Assembly: GCF_024438035.1 (NCBI RefSeq)
Contig: NZ_JANFQF010000026.1
Coordinates: 1 to 64,000 of the forward strand
DNA: 64,000 nucleotides
Reading direction: 5' to 3'
Source: Rhodococcus tibetensis
GTDB taxonomy: Bacteria > Actinomycetota > Actinomycetes > Mycobacteriales > Mycobacteriaceae
Part shown: piece after piece, positions 50,413 through 58,998 of the stretch
How positions within the stretch are numbered: position 1 is the stretch's first letter
Layout of the letters: the number at the start of each line of letters is the position of its first letter
Translations under genes and position numbers: made by a program
Notes under the pieces: generated by a model
What the model was told of the DNA's origin: nothing
Database searches by the model: none
What the model saw: only the letters and a program-made list of their open reading frames with translations

Positions 50413-51021
50413 CTACCGCCCTGCAGACACCAGCATCGGTTCGTGCATGTCGTAGTACGACACGTCCCCCATCAACCGATTCTCTTCTTCGAACAACGAC
50501 CGCAGGTCGTCGGGAATCTCCATCGTCTCGTGCGAACGGGCCTCGGACTCGGAGGAGAAGTACACGGCCTCGACGTAGCCGCCGTCGCCGTAGGTGCACA
50601 ACATTCCACCGAGAATCTCCGGGCGCAGCTGATGAAGCTGGGGTTCGGTCTGCTCCAGGAGTTCCCGCATGCGAGCGACATCGGTGGTGTGCCCCTCCAT
50701 GACCTGGACGAAGGTCGCGTCGTCCGAGCCACCACCCATCCATTCCATGACGTCCGGGCAGTCCATGAACGACACCTCACCCTCGAAGCACCGTTCGGTT
50801 TCTGCCCACCACGCGCCCTGTTCGGGGCGCTCACTGTTCCGCCGGGCGGCGTCGGCGGATTCGAATCGCGCGAGCGCGATGAACGTTCCGTCGTCGCACA
50901 GCCCCTGGGTGCATCCGAGGAAGCCCGTCGCCCCCGGTTGTACTTCCTCCGTCCAACGGTCCATGCACCGGCGCAGGCCGACCTCGTCCGACACCTTTCC
51001 CTGAATTACCTGAATGAACAT
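50413..51021 (-). CDS. Protein with two dimeric alpha/beta-barrel-like (ABM/EthD-like) repeats
   Basis: A 202-residue protein in which the same pattern occurs twice. MFIQVIQGKVSDEVGLRRCM (residues 1-20) and TFVQVMEGHTTDVARMRELL (about 104-123) are each followed about 40 residues later by a strand with a small-residue turn (FIALARFES, YVEAVYFSS) and an acidic end. This is the fold of short monooxygenase-like and stress-response barrels, here as an internal duplication. No cofactor or active residues can be named. The ATG at 51021 is used. It stands alone between a ligase and a crotonase gene. Confidence 0.6.
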   Translation of the reverse strand: MFIQVIQGKVSDEVGLRRCMDRWTEEVQPGATGFLGCTQGLCDDGTFIALARFESADAARRNSERPEQGAWWAETERCFEGEVSFMDCPDVMEWMGGGSDDATFVQVMEGHTTDVARMRELLEQTEPQLHQLRPEILGGMLCTYGDGGYVEAVYFSSESEARSHETMEIPDDLRSLFEEENRLMGDVSYYDMHEPMLVSAGR

Positions 51022-51193
51022 CAATGTCTCCTCCCGCGGGACCTCCGTCCCGCAGTGAGAGCGATCTGTCGGTGACCGACCCGTCGCGGTCCACCGTCAG
51101 CGGGCACCGACGGCCCGCGGCCGCAGCCACTGCACCCTCAATCCTTCGCCCGTTCGCTGCGCAGCACAACATGCCCACGCAGACGCGCCGGGC

Positions 51194-51976
51194 CTACTTT
51201 CCCTGCCACTGCGGTTTCCGCTTCTCGACGAACGCCTGCATACCTTCCTGCGCATCGCACGTGACGGCGTTGGCCGCCATCGTCTCCGCCATCGCCGCGT
51301 AGGCCTCGCCCTGAGGAAGCTCGATCTGCCGGTAGAACGCCTGCTTGCCGATCTTCACGGTGAGCGGGCTGGCCTTCGCAATCTTGCGGGCGAGGGCATT
51401 GGTCTCGTCCGCGAGCTTCTCAGCCGCGACAACCACGTTGACCAGCCCCCAGTCCGCGGCGGTTTCCGCGTCGATCGTGTCGCCGGTGAGGAGCATCTGC
51501 AGTGCCCGCTTCCGCCCGATCGCGCGGCTCAGGGCCACCATCGGGGTGGAGCAGAACAGTCCGATCTTCACCCCCGGTGTCCCGAACACGGCGTTCGCCG
51601 ACGCGACGACGAGGTCGCAGGACGCCGCGAGCTGACAGCCCGCCGCGACGGCCGCACCCTGGACGGACGCGATAACCGGCTGCGGAATGTCCTGAACGGC
51701 CTGCATCATCTCGACGCAGGTGTCGAAGATGGCCTGCTCGTCCTCGAGAGTGCGGCCGATCATCTCCTTCAGGTCGTGGCCCGCGGAGAAGACCGGTCCT
51801 GCAGCCCTGATGACGACGACGCGGGTGGTGTCTTCGTCGCCCAGCTTCCGGAGCGCTGCGGTGACATCCCGCATGGCTTCGGACGACAACGGGTTGCGCT
51901 GTTCGGGGCGGTTCAGGGTGAGGAACGCGACGCCGGTGTCCGGCAGGGCAGTGGTCTCCACGAAATTCTGGTCCAT
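51194..51976 (-). CDS. Crotonase-family protein (ECHDC3-like)
   Basis: A 260-residue crotonase. Oxyanion segments are GPVFSAGHDLKEMIG near residue 62 and GAAVAAGCQLAASCDLVVA near 108. In the active-site region FGTPGVKIGLFCSTPMVAL no catalytic Glu is evident, as in ECHDC3-like members, so hydratase activity is uncertain. It is last in the homogentisate operon, three bases after fahA, and may be co-transcribed without being part of tyrosine breakdown. Confidence 0.82.
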   Translation of the reverse strand: MDQNFVETTALPDTGVAFLTLNRPEQRNPLSSEAMRDVTAALRKLGDEDTTRVVVIRAAGPVFSAGHDLKEMIGRTLEDEQAIFDTCVEMMQAVQDIPQPVIASVQGAAVAAGCQLAASCDLVVASANAVFGTPGVKIGLFCSTPMVALSRAIGRKRALQMLLTGDTIDAETAADWGLVNVVVAAEKLADETNALARKIAKASPLTVKIGKQAFYRQIELPQGEAYAAMAETMAANAVTCDAQEGMQAFVEKRKPQWQGK

Positions 51977-51979
51977 GAC

Positions 51980-53170
51980 CTACTGCCTACCACCTGTGAG
52001 TACTGCCGGCAGAATGCGACCGCGGACGTCGCCGAAGCCGATGCGGCTGCCGTGGGGGCCGGGCGCGGTGGCGGAGATGACGATCTCGTCGCCGTCCTCG
52101 AGGAAGGTGCGCGTCTCGGCGCCGACCTCGACCGGTTCCTTGCCACCCCAGGTGAGTTCGATGAACGCACCGCGTTGATTCTTCTCGGGCCCCGAAATGG
52201 TGCCCGACGCGAACAGGTCACCGGTACTGGCGGCGGCGCCATTGATGGTGGTGTGCGCGAGCATCTGCGCCGGCGACCAGTACATCTGCGCGTAGGGCGG
52301 CCTCGACACGACGTGGCCGTTCCACTCGACGGACAGATCGATGTCGAGGCCCCACTTCTCCTCGCCGCGCAGGTACGGCAGCGGCTGAGGATCCTGGGTC
52401 GGTGTGTCGATACGAGCGGCCTCGAGCGCCGGCAGCGGCACTACCCACGGTGAGATGGACGTCGCGAAGCTCTTGCCGAGGAACGGGCCGAGCGGCACGT
52501 ACTCCCACGCCTGGATGTCGCGGGCGGACCAGTCGTTCACGACGACCGCGCCGAACACATACTCCGCGAACTGATCCGGGGTGATGGTCTCCCCCAGCTT
52601 CGTCGGGACGCCGACGAGGAAACCCATCTCGGCCTCGATGTCGAGGCGGCGAGACGGCCCGAAGTCGGGGGCGTCCTGATCCGGGGTCTTGCGCTGTCCG
52701 CACGGCCGGATGACGTCCGTGCCCGACACGATGACGGTGCTCGACCGCCCGTGGTACCCGACGGGGAGATACTTCCAGTTGGGCATCAGCGGTTCGGAGT
52801 CCGGCCGGAACAGCCGTCCGAGGTTGGTGGCATGGTTCTCGGACGCGTAGAAGTCGACGTAGTCGGCCACGTCCACCGGCAGATGCAAGGTGACCTCGTC
52901 GACCGCGAACACGGCAGCCGCGTCGACGTCGCCCTGCACCAGTTCGGTGATCTGGCGTCGGACCTCGACCCACCGCTCCCTCCCCTGCGCCATGAAGGCG
53001 TTGAGGCTGGGGCGGGCGAACACGTCGTCGCCGAGCGTCGCGGCGAGGTCGACCACCGAATCGCCCACCCGGACACCGATTCGCGGGCCGGTGACGGCCG
53101 TGGAGAACACGCCGTAAGGCAGGTTGTCGATCCCGAACGACGAATCGACGGGAATGTCGAGGGTGGTCAT
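51980..53170 (-). CDS. fahA: Fumarylacetoacetase
   Basis: A 396-residue hydrolase that splits fumarylacetoacetate into fumarate and acetoacetate, the last step of tyrosine and homogentisate breakdown. The N-terminal SH3-like domain (about 1-115) precedes the catalytic fold. DFYASENHATNLGRLFRP gives the Asp and catalytic His (about 120-137), RLDIEAEMGF the Glu-x-Glu metal ligands near 195, and NDWSARDIQAWEYVPLGPFL with the later GKS the Asp and Lys. The ATG at 53170 overlaps the upstream stop (ATGA). Confidence 0.92.
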   Translation of the reverse strand: MTTLDIPVDSSFGIDNLPYGVFSTAVTGPRIGVRVGDSVVDLAATLGDDVFARPSLNAFMAQGRERWVEVRRQITELVQGDVDAAAVFAVDEVTLHLPVDVADYVDFYASENHATNLGRLFRPDSEPLMPNWKYLPVGYHGRSSTVIVSGTDVIRPCGQRKTPDQDAPDFGPSRRLDIEAEMGFLVGVPTKLGETITPDQFAEYVFGAVVVNDWSARDIQAWEYVPLGPFLGKSFATSISPWVVPLPALEAARIDTPTQDPQPLPYLRGEEKWGLDIDLSVEWNGHVVSRPPYAQMYWSPAQMLAHTTINGAAASTGDLFASGTISGPEKNQRGAFIELTWGGKEPVEVGAETRTFLEDGDEIVISATAPGPHGSRIGFGDVRGRILPAVLTGGRQ

Positions 53171-54027
53171 GCGGAGGTTCCCTGTTCTGTGGAGAGGACG
53201 GATGACGGAACGAGCGCGAGCCCGACGAGGTCTTCGAGCGGCTCGAGGACGCTGCACGTTCCGAAGGAACGGAACGAGGAGCGCACGGCCTCGACCACGT
53301 CGTCGGAGAGATCACCGAGTTCCTGTGCGAGAAGTGCGCCGTCGCGTTCGGCGAGCGTGGCGGCGAGCTGGGTGACCGTGCCACCTCCGAGCGCACGCCG
53401 CGTGGCGAGCAGCAGGTTGAGGAAGCCGTGCTGTTCGAATCCGTTGTGAGAGTCGGTGTTGCGCACCGCATGGTGCAGCCCGGCCGTCGCCTTGAACCGG
53501 ACCCCGGTCGCGACCACGGTGTGGATCGCGGCCGCGAGCTCACCTTCGTCCGGGTAGGCCTCGGCGACGACGCCTCCCGTGCGGAACTTGGCGGAGACGG
53601 ACGTACCGGCGAGTGCGGCCAGAAAGTCGGAGCGCCGCTCGTCGCGCGGAATCTCGACGAACACGTCGAGTCCGGCCGTCAACGTCTCCAGGGCGTACAA
53701 CACGGCCATGAAGTCGTCGGCGGACTGTTCCGCCGGAATCGCGATCTCGAGGGCCACCGGCGTGACGCCCTCCACCGCGGCAATGCGCGTGAGCGCGGGC
53801 TCGAGAGTGGCGAGGCCACCCGGCAGAGTAAGACTCACGTCGAGCTCGGTCGGTGTCAGCTCTTCCACCCGGGAAGCCGGAAAGACGAACGATCCGACCA
53901 GGTCTGCGTACGGCGACGACCGGTGCCGTGCGTGCGCGGGGACGGCGTCGGGCAAGGCCGCATTGCCCGGCGGGAACAGCGCGGCGTCGTCGCACAGACC
54001 GGTGAACAGTGCGGGAATGCCGGTCAC
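53167..54027 (-). CDS. Unknown protein between homogentisate dioxygenase and fumarylacetoacetase
   Basis: A 286-residue soluble protein that I cannot assign. It starts at a GTG overlapping the hmgA stop (GTGA) and its stop overlaps the fahA start, so it is locked between the two enzymes. Alternating short strands (LDVFVEIP near 130, SAKFRTGG near 155, GVRFKATAGLHHAVR near 190) suggest an alpha/beta barrel with a Lys-rich, His-rich site. No maleylacetoacetate isomerase of the glutathione type is present in the cluster, so this protein is a candidate for that missing step or for a mycothiol-linked equivalent; this is speculation from context. Confidence 0.8.
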   Translation of the reverse strand: MTGIPALFTGLCDDAALFPPGNAALPDAVPAHARHRSSPYADLVGSFVFPASRVEELTPTELDVSLTLPGGLATLEPALTRIAAVEGVTPVALEIAIPAEQSADDFMAVLYALETLTAGLDVFVEIPRDERRSDFLAALAGTSVSAKFRTGGVVAEAYPDEGELAAAIHTVVATGVRFKATAGLHHAVRNTDSHNGFEQHGFLNLLLATRRALGGGTVTQLAATLAERDGALLAQELGDLSDDVVEAVRSSFRSFGTCSVLEPLEDLVGLALVPSSVLSTEQGTSA

Positions 54028-55223
54028 TGCGCCGGCCCCCGGCCCGCCCAGGTCCAGGCGTAGTTGCGGTCCTCGCACGCCAGCGCGCCTTCGCCGAGTT
54101 CGAGGGGCCGGAAGGTGTCGACCATGACCGCCAGTTCGTCGAAGAACTCGGCCCCGATGCTGCGCTCGTAGGCCCCGGGCTGCGGCCCGTGCGCATGACC
54201 GCCGGGATGGACGGAGATGGAACCCTGCCCGATACCGGAACCCTTGCGGGCCTCGTAGTCGCCGCCGCAGTAGAACATGATTTCGTCGGAGTCCACATTG
54301 GAGTGGTAGTACGGCACCGGAATCGACAACGGGTGGTAGTCGACCTTACGGGGCACGAAGTTGCAGATGACGAAGTTGTTGCCCTCGAACGCCTGATGCG
54401 CCGGCGGAGGCTGGTGAACGCGCCCGGTGATGGGCTCGTAGTCGGAGATGTTGAACGTGTACGGGTAGAGGCAACCGTCCCACCCGATCACGTCGAAGGG
54501 ATGGTTCGCGTACAGCATCCGGGTGCCGACGATGCCGTGCGAGGTGCGGTGCTTGACGAGCACCTCGACGTCCGTGCCCTCGGCCTGCAGCGTTTCCCCC
54601 GGACCGTGGAGGTCGCGTTCACAGTACGGTGCGTGCTCGAGCAGCTGCCCGAACCGGGACAGGTACCGCTTCGGCGGGACGAGGTGACTGTTGGCCTCGA
54701 TAGCATAGGCACGCAACGGTTCCGGACCGGTCGGGATCCATCGATGGGTGGTCGACATGGGGATGAGGACGTAGTCGCCCTGCTTTGCCTCGAGCGCACC
54801 GAAGACGGTTTCGACGGTGGCCGAGCCGGATTCGACGTACACCATCTCGTCACCCAAGGCGTTGCGGTAGAGCGGCGATTCCTTGCCGGCCACTACGTAG
54901 GAGATGCGCACGTCACCGTTGCCGAGGATCAGGCGGCGCCCGGTCACCACATCGGTGTCGGCCCACACCGACTCCGGGAAGAGGTCGTGCAACTTCAGGT
55001 GTCTCGGCGAGAGCGGATGGTTGGGCGTGGTGGCCTGGTCCGGCAGTTCCCACACCGTCGCGTCGACGATCGCCGAGGGAATGTGCCGGTGATACAGCAG
55101 CGAGGAGTCGGAGGAGAATCCTTCTTCGCCCATCAACTCCTCGAAGTAGAGCTGACCGTTCTCGTCACGGTGTTGCGTGTGCCGCTTCGGCGGGATGTTG
55201 CCCGCCTGCCGATAGAACGCCAT
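54024..55223 (-). CDS. hmgA: Homogentisate 1,2-dioxygenase
   Basis: A 399-residue Fe(II) cupin dioxygenase that opens homogentisate to maleylacetoacetate. The iron ligands are recognisable: His and Glu in PYYHSNVDSDEIMFYCGG (about residues 295-312), and the distal His in GGHAHGPQPGAYE near 338. The N-terminal MAFYRQAGNIPPKRHTQHRD is the usual start of actinobacterial enzymes. GAGGAGG lies five bases ahead of the ATG at 55223. It is first in the hmgA/unknown/fahA/crotonase operon, controlled most likely by the MarR protein at 55317. Confidence 0.92.
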   Translation of the reverse strand: MAFYRQAGNIPPKRHTQHRDENGQLYFEELMGEEGFSSDSSLLYHRHIPSAIVDATVWELPDQATTPNHPLSPRHLKLHDLFPESVWADTDVVTGRRLILGNGDVRISYVVAGKESPLYRNALGDEMVYVESGSATVETVFGALEAKQGDYVLIPMSTTHRWIPTGPEPLRAYAIEANSHLVPPKRYLSRFGQLLEHAPYCERDLHGPGETLQAEGTDVEVLVKHRTSHGIVGTRMLYANHPFDVIGWDGCLYPYTFNISDYEPITGRVHQPPPAHQAFEGNNFVICNFVPRKVDYHPLSIPVPYYHSNVDSDEIMFYCGGDYEARKGSGIGQGSISVHPGGHAHGPQPGAYERSIGAEFFDELAVMVDTFRPLELGEGALACEDRNYAWTWAGRGPAQ

Positions 55224-55250
55224 GACGGCCTCCTCGATGTGTCGCCGCTT

Positions 55251-55268
55251 TAGTAAACACATTAACTA
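55251..55268. promoter_or_regulatory. MarR operator candidate in front of hmgA
   Basis: TAGTAAACACATTAACTA, an imperfect palindrome centred 36 bases before the hmgA start. The ends TAGT and ACTA and its 18-base length match the second site at 55945-55962, so both are probably bound by the MarR protein encoded between them. Confidence 0.6.
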
Positions 55269-55316
55269 CTTCGAAGCCGTGCTGGCAAGCACGGACCGAT
55301 AACGACGACAGGAGCG

Positions 55317-55871
55317 TCAGTTGCGTCCGCGAACGTCGAACTGACTGCGATTGGTGATCAACTTGTCGAGCAACATGACGAGGATTCGCTGTTCCGGCTC
55401 GGTGAGCACGCTCGCCCACGCGTGTTCGCGCTCGTTCTGCTCCCGATAGATCTCCCCGATCTCCCGGCGACCGCGCTCGGTGAGCGAAAGCTGCACCGAT
55501 CGGCCGTCCCGCTCGTCGGGCGTGCGTTCCATCAGACCCGCGCCGACCAGGGATTTGGTGAGATTGGAGACCGCGGCCCGGCTCATACCGGTGAGCTCGG
55601 CAGCACTCTTCGCATCGATTGGACCGGCCAGCCAGGTGACGAACATCAGCCGGAAAGACGACCACGACAGTCCTCGCGGGCGATGGATTGACGACTCCAG
55701 ATCGTAGGTGACCACATTCGACGCCCGGTTCAGCGTGAGCAGAACCTGCGTAGCCAGTTCGTGTGTCGATCCGTATTCGGTGCTCAGACGCCGATTGGCC
55801 AGTTCGATGAACGACCAGAAGTCGAGGCGCTCAGGTACCTCGACAGGCACCGGCGCATCGTCGTCGGTCAT
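55317..55871 (-). CDS. MarR-family regulator of the homogentisate operon
   Basis: A 184-residue MarR protein. The winged helix lies at about residues 75-135 (KSAAELTGMSRAAVSNLTKSL is the recognition helix, followed by the wing RTPDERDGRSVQL). A proline/acid-rich start and long N-terminal dimer helix precede it. It lies immediately upstream of hmgA on the same strand, and near-identical 18-base dyads flank it, supporting control of both itself and hmgA. Homogentisate is the natural ligand guess. Confidence 0.85.
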   Translation of the reverse strand: MTDDDAPVPVEVPERLDFWSFIELANRRLSTEYGSTHELATQVLLTLNRASNVVTYDLESSIHRPRGLSWSSFRLMFVTWLAGPIDAKSAAELTGMSRAAVSNLTKSLVGAGLMERTPDERDGRSVQLSLTERGRREIGEIYREQNEREHAWASVLTEPEQRILVMLLDKLITNRSQFDVRGRN

Positions 55872-55944
55872 CGCGCAGCGTCATCGGTCATGAAGAGAAC
55901 CCTATCGCGAGCGGGTGGCGGGCCCAGTGCCCGCCATGTCGTTT

Positions 55945-55962
55945 TAGTATATCTGTGAACTA
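55945..55962. promoter_or_regulatory. MarR autoregulatory operator candidate
   Basis: TAGTATATCTGTGAACTA has the same TAGTnnA/AACTA frame and 18-base length as the site before hmgA. It lies 74 bases upstream of the MarR start codon, in its promoter region. Confidence 0.55.
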
Positions 55963-56004
55963 GTTTTGTGCAGTGGCCTTGACACGGACCGGCGAAGCCG
56001 CACC

Positions 56005-57570
56005 TCAGCGCTCGTAGCCCTTACGCATGTCGTCGACGATCCGCGGCCGGTCCAGCGTCGAGGGCTCGAGCACGCGCGGGGGACGGTCGCGGGAAAAGAC
56101 AGCGGACGCCGCGAGAGTGGGTTCGTCGAGGAACCGCAGGTCGGGCACGTCCGACGGGAGGTGCAGTGACGGGGCCTCGGGGTCCGGCGAGGCGAGGACG
56201 AATCCCCAGTCTCCGAAGCTGGGCACCAGCACGTGGTACGGCGTGACGCTCAGGCCCGCCGACGCGACCGTGGACGTGGTGCGCCAGAACGCGTCGGGTG
56301 TCGAATAGGGGCTTCCCGCTTGCACGACCATCAGGCCGCCGGGCTCGAGTGCGCCGGCAACGAGCCCGTAGAACTCGGTGGAGTACAGGCGTCCGAGCGC
56401 CGGTGTGTCGGGATCGGGAAGGTCGACGATGACGGCGTCGAACCCGTTGCCGGGTGGATCCCGCAACCACCGGAAAGCGTCGTCGATCACCACGTGCACG
56501 CGGGGATCCTGCAGAGCGCCCTTGTTGAGGTCCGCAAGGCGGGTAGAGGCGAGTTCAACCACGGCGGGGTCGAGTTCCACCTGCACGATCTCCCGCACCC
56601 CGTTCAGCCGCAGTACCTCACGGGCGGCGAGGCCGTCACCCCCGCCGAGGATCAGCACCCTCTCCGGGTTGCGGGCCATCGCCGGGTACACGAGGGATTC
56701 GGTGTAGCGGTGCTCGTCGGCACTCGAGAACTGGAGGTCACCGTCGAGGAACAGACGCACGTCATTGCCGCGTTCGGTGACCACGATCTCCTGGTACTGC
56801 GACCGCTCGGCCGCCACCACCGGGTCGGTGTACAGCCGTTGCCGTGAGGTGGTCTCGATGCCGTCCGCGCGCACCAGCAACACGGCGATACATGCAGCCG
56901 CCAGGAGTAGCGCCACCACCGCGAGCAGTCGGGTGCGCACGCTCAGTTGCCACCGCAGCAGGATCAGCGCCACGACCGCGGCCGCCACGAGATTGATGAT
57001 TCCCGTGATGGCGGCACCGCGGATCATCCCCGCGACCGGAAGTAGAACGAACGGCCAGAGCAACCCACCGACGAGTGCGCCCGCATAGTCGGCAGCATTC
57101 AGGTTGGCCAGCACTTTGCCAGTCGTTTCGGCGTCGTTGTCATTTCGCCCCGACTGCAGCAGGGTCATCAGCAGCGGTACTTCGGCGCCGACCAGGACAC
57201 CGATGAGTGCTGTGGCGAGGACGAGAACGACTGCGCTCGAGCCGAAGAACGTAAATGTCACGTACAGCGTCACTGCGCTGAAGCCCCCGGCGAGGCCCAG
57301 TACGATCTCCACGGCGACGAACGACACGGCGGCGTGGGAGAGCAGTGGTTTGGCGGCGAGAGCGCCCACGCCGAGCGCCGCCACGAACCCGGCGACGATC
57401 AGCGAGGTCTGGGTGATGCCGCCACCGGTGAGGCTGATCGAGAGCGTGAGCAGAGCCAGTTCGTAGATCAACCCGCAGGCGGCGCAGGCGGCGACCGCCG
57501 CGAGGAGGAGCACTCGGGAACGTCCGTCGAGCGCCCGCTTCGTCCCGGACTCTGCCGCTACCGCCGTCAT
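56005..57570 (-). CDS. Membrane-anchored spermidine-synthase-like protein
   Basis: A 521-residue fusion of about seven membrane helices (residues 20-225) with a C-terminal polyamine-aminopropyltransferase domain (about 240-500). The SAM/dcSAM site is visible as VLILGGGDGLAAREVLR near 303 with VQVELDPAVVELA 20 residues on, and the catalytic Asp is in VIVDLPDPDTPALGRLYS near 375. Membrane-anchored SpeE homologues are widespread in actinobacteria and their product is not established. It is the last gene of a five-gene operon with DUF4178, DUF2617, DUF4247 and DUF350 proteins. Confidence 0.85.
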   Translation of the reverse strand: MTAVAAESGTKRALDGRSRVLLLAAVAACAACGLIYELALLTLSISLTGGGITQTSLIVAGFVAALGVGALAAKPLLSHAAVSFVAVEIVLGLAGGFSAVTLYVTFTFFGSSAVVLVLATALIGVLVGAEVPLLMTLLQSGRNDNDAETTGKVLANLNAADYAGALVGGLLWPFVLLPVAGMIRGAAITGIINLVAAAVVALILLRWQLSVRTRLLAVVALLLAAACIAVLLVRADGIETTSRQRLYTDPVVAAERSQYQEIVVTERGNDVRLFLDGDLQFSSADEHRYTESLVYPAMARNPERVLILGGGDGLAAREVLRLNGVREIVQVELDPAVVELASTRLADLNKGALQDPRVHVVIDDAFRWLRDPPGNGFDAVIVDLPDPDTPALGRLYSTEFYGLVAGALEPGGLMVVQAGSPYSTPDAFWRTTSTVASAGLSVTPYHVLVPSFGDWGFVLASPDPEAPSLHLPSDVPDLRFLDEPTLAASAVFSRDRPPRVLEPSTLDRPRIVDDMRKGYER

Positions 57571-57582
57571 CGGATCAGGGGA

Positions 57583-58053
57583 TCAGGTGAGGGCGGCCGC
57601 GTTGACGAGTCCGATGGCGAAGAGCGTCGTTCCGACAGCCCACGCGGCACCGCACATCTGCGGGTTGCCGACCAGTTCGACCAGCCGCCCCGGCAGAAGG
57701 AGGTTCATGAGGCGCAGCGCGATCAACTGGAGGAGCACGCCGAAGAGACCGTAGACCGCGGAATCGGCGAGACCCTGGGCGAACCCGTCGTCGCTGGTGA
57801 GGATGGCCGAGACGACGATGACGGCGAGGGCGAGGTGGTTGGCCGCGAGAAGGATGGCCGCATTCGGATTCTTGTCGATGTACACCTGGTGGCGGAGGTT
57901 GCCGGGCGTGGCCAGGTCGAGGACCAGGAAGCCGACACCGAGGACGGCGATGCCGATCACGAAGTACGCCAGGGTTCCGAGCATGCCGCCCACGAGGAGA
58001 CCGACGTCGACGGTGCCGATTTCGGTGGTTGCGGCCGTATAGGTGGTGTTCAC
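57583..58053 (-). CDS. DUF350 membrane protein
   Basis: A 156-residue protein with four predicted helices arranged as two internally similar pairs (about 18-45, 68-87, 95-118 and 133-153). This, with the polar NLRHQVYIDKNPNAAILLAA loop, is the DUF350/YjfL pattern. Function unknown. DUF350 genes in many bacteria sit with polyamine- or glutathionylspermidine-synthase-like genes, as here. It ends 12 bases before the synthase-like gene. Confidence 0.85.
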   Translation of the reverse strand: MNTTYTAATTEIGTVDVGLLVGGMLGTLAYFVIGIAVLGVGFLVLDLATPGNLRHQVYIDKNPNAAILLAANHLALAVIVVSAILTSDDGFAQGLADSAVYGLFGVLLQLIALRLMNLLLPGRLVELVGNPQMCGAAWAVGTTLFAIGLVNAAALT

Positions 58054-58081
58054 GCACTACTCCCGAGTTGTGGGTCGATGG

Positions 58082-58495
58082 TCATTTGGCATCGCCGGAT
58101 CCGCCGCTGCCGCCGGCACCGCCGGCCGGTGAGCCAGGGTTGAATCCCGGTCCCAGGTAGGCGAATCCACCGCTTCGATATCGGCCGTCGATGTCTTCCA
58201 CGCGGATGAGGCTGCCGCCGCCGGGGGCCCCACTGACGGTGACGATGTCGTCGTCGTAGCGCAGGTACTCGTTGCCACCGTCCGCTTTGCGGGCGGCTGG
58301 AGCTTCTTCGCTGACAATTTTCGACACCGTGGTCCCGATGGGATCTTTGGACGTGTACGTCTTGACGTCGCCGGTGGTGTTCTGGTGCGCGTACGTGTCT
58401 CCGATGAAGTCGCGGATATTGCCACCGCAGGCGGTGAGCACCAGCATCACGAGTAGTAGCGGGGCGAGCAGCGCCCGCCTGACATTGGGTGTCAC
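58082..58495 (-). CDS. DUF4247 lipoprotein
   Basis: A 137-residue lipoprotein. The signal sequence ends in the lipobox LTACGG with the lipidated Cys at about residue 23. The mature protein contains NIRDFIGDTYAHQN and YLRYDDDIVTVSG, as in DUF4247, and a glycine-rich tail. Start choice: GTG 58495 makes a GTGA overlap with the upstream gene, like other junctions in this operon; a GTG three codons earlier (58504) is the alternative. It should be anchored on the outer face of the plasma membrane. Confidence 0.83.
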   Translation of the reverse strand: MTPNVRRALLAPLLLVMLVLTACGGNIRDFIGDTYAHQNTTGDVKTYTSKDPIGTTVSKIVSEEAPAARKADGGNEYLRYDDDIVTVSGAPGGGSLIRVEDIDGRYRSGGFAYLGPGFNPGSPAGGAGGSGGSGDAK

Positions 58496-58998
58496 GGCTG
58501 CCACCTACTTCGCGTCTGCACGATCACCCCGTCCTCCTCGCCCGGATACAGGTGCCAGGTCTGCCAGGCCCACCCGCCCGCGTGTTCGGATTGCGCGGTG
58601 AGGGCGGTCAAGGCTGTGCGGGCGCCGGGGAACGACCCGCAGATCCACCCGTCCACCTCGGTGGCCTGACCGCGCAGCCACTCGGCAGTGTGTTCCAGAC
58701 ATGCACGGTCGACCGTCCTGGTATCGGAATTGAATTGGTAGCCGCTCGCCCTCTCGGACACCGGCAGCGGCTGACCACCCGCCCGCACCGCATCACACGA
58801 CACCTGCTCGGTGATGCGGTGCCCGGCAAGGGACGCCGTGACGGCGTGCGACGCGCCGAGCACGCCCAGGATGACGGAATCGTTGCCATCGACGACGGTG
58901 AGTTGAGCTAGGGGAATCGGGGTTTCGGCGTTCACGACGAGCCCGAGCGCGCGGGCCGTCACATCCCGCGACTCGACGTCCAGGATGTGCAGGCTCAT
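58492..58998 (-). CDS. DUF2617 protein
   Basis: A 168-residue soluble protein of DUF2617. SRDVTARALGLVVNAE opens it, VVDGNDSVILGVLGASHAV follows near residue 35, and a WAWQTWHLYPGEEDGVIVQT C-terminal stretch near 142 is conserved in the family. No signal peptide and no recognised active site. It starts in an ATGA overlap with the DUF4178 gene. Function unknown. Confidence 0.82.
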   Translation of the reverse strand: MSLHILDVESRDVTARALGLVVNAETPIPLAQLTVVDGNDSVILGVLGASHAVTASLAGHRITEQVSCDAVRAGGQPLPVSERASGYQFNSDTRTVDRACLEHTAEWLRGQATEVDGWICGSFPGARTALTALTAQSEHAGGWAWQTWHLYPGEEDGVIVQTRSRWQP

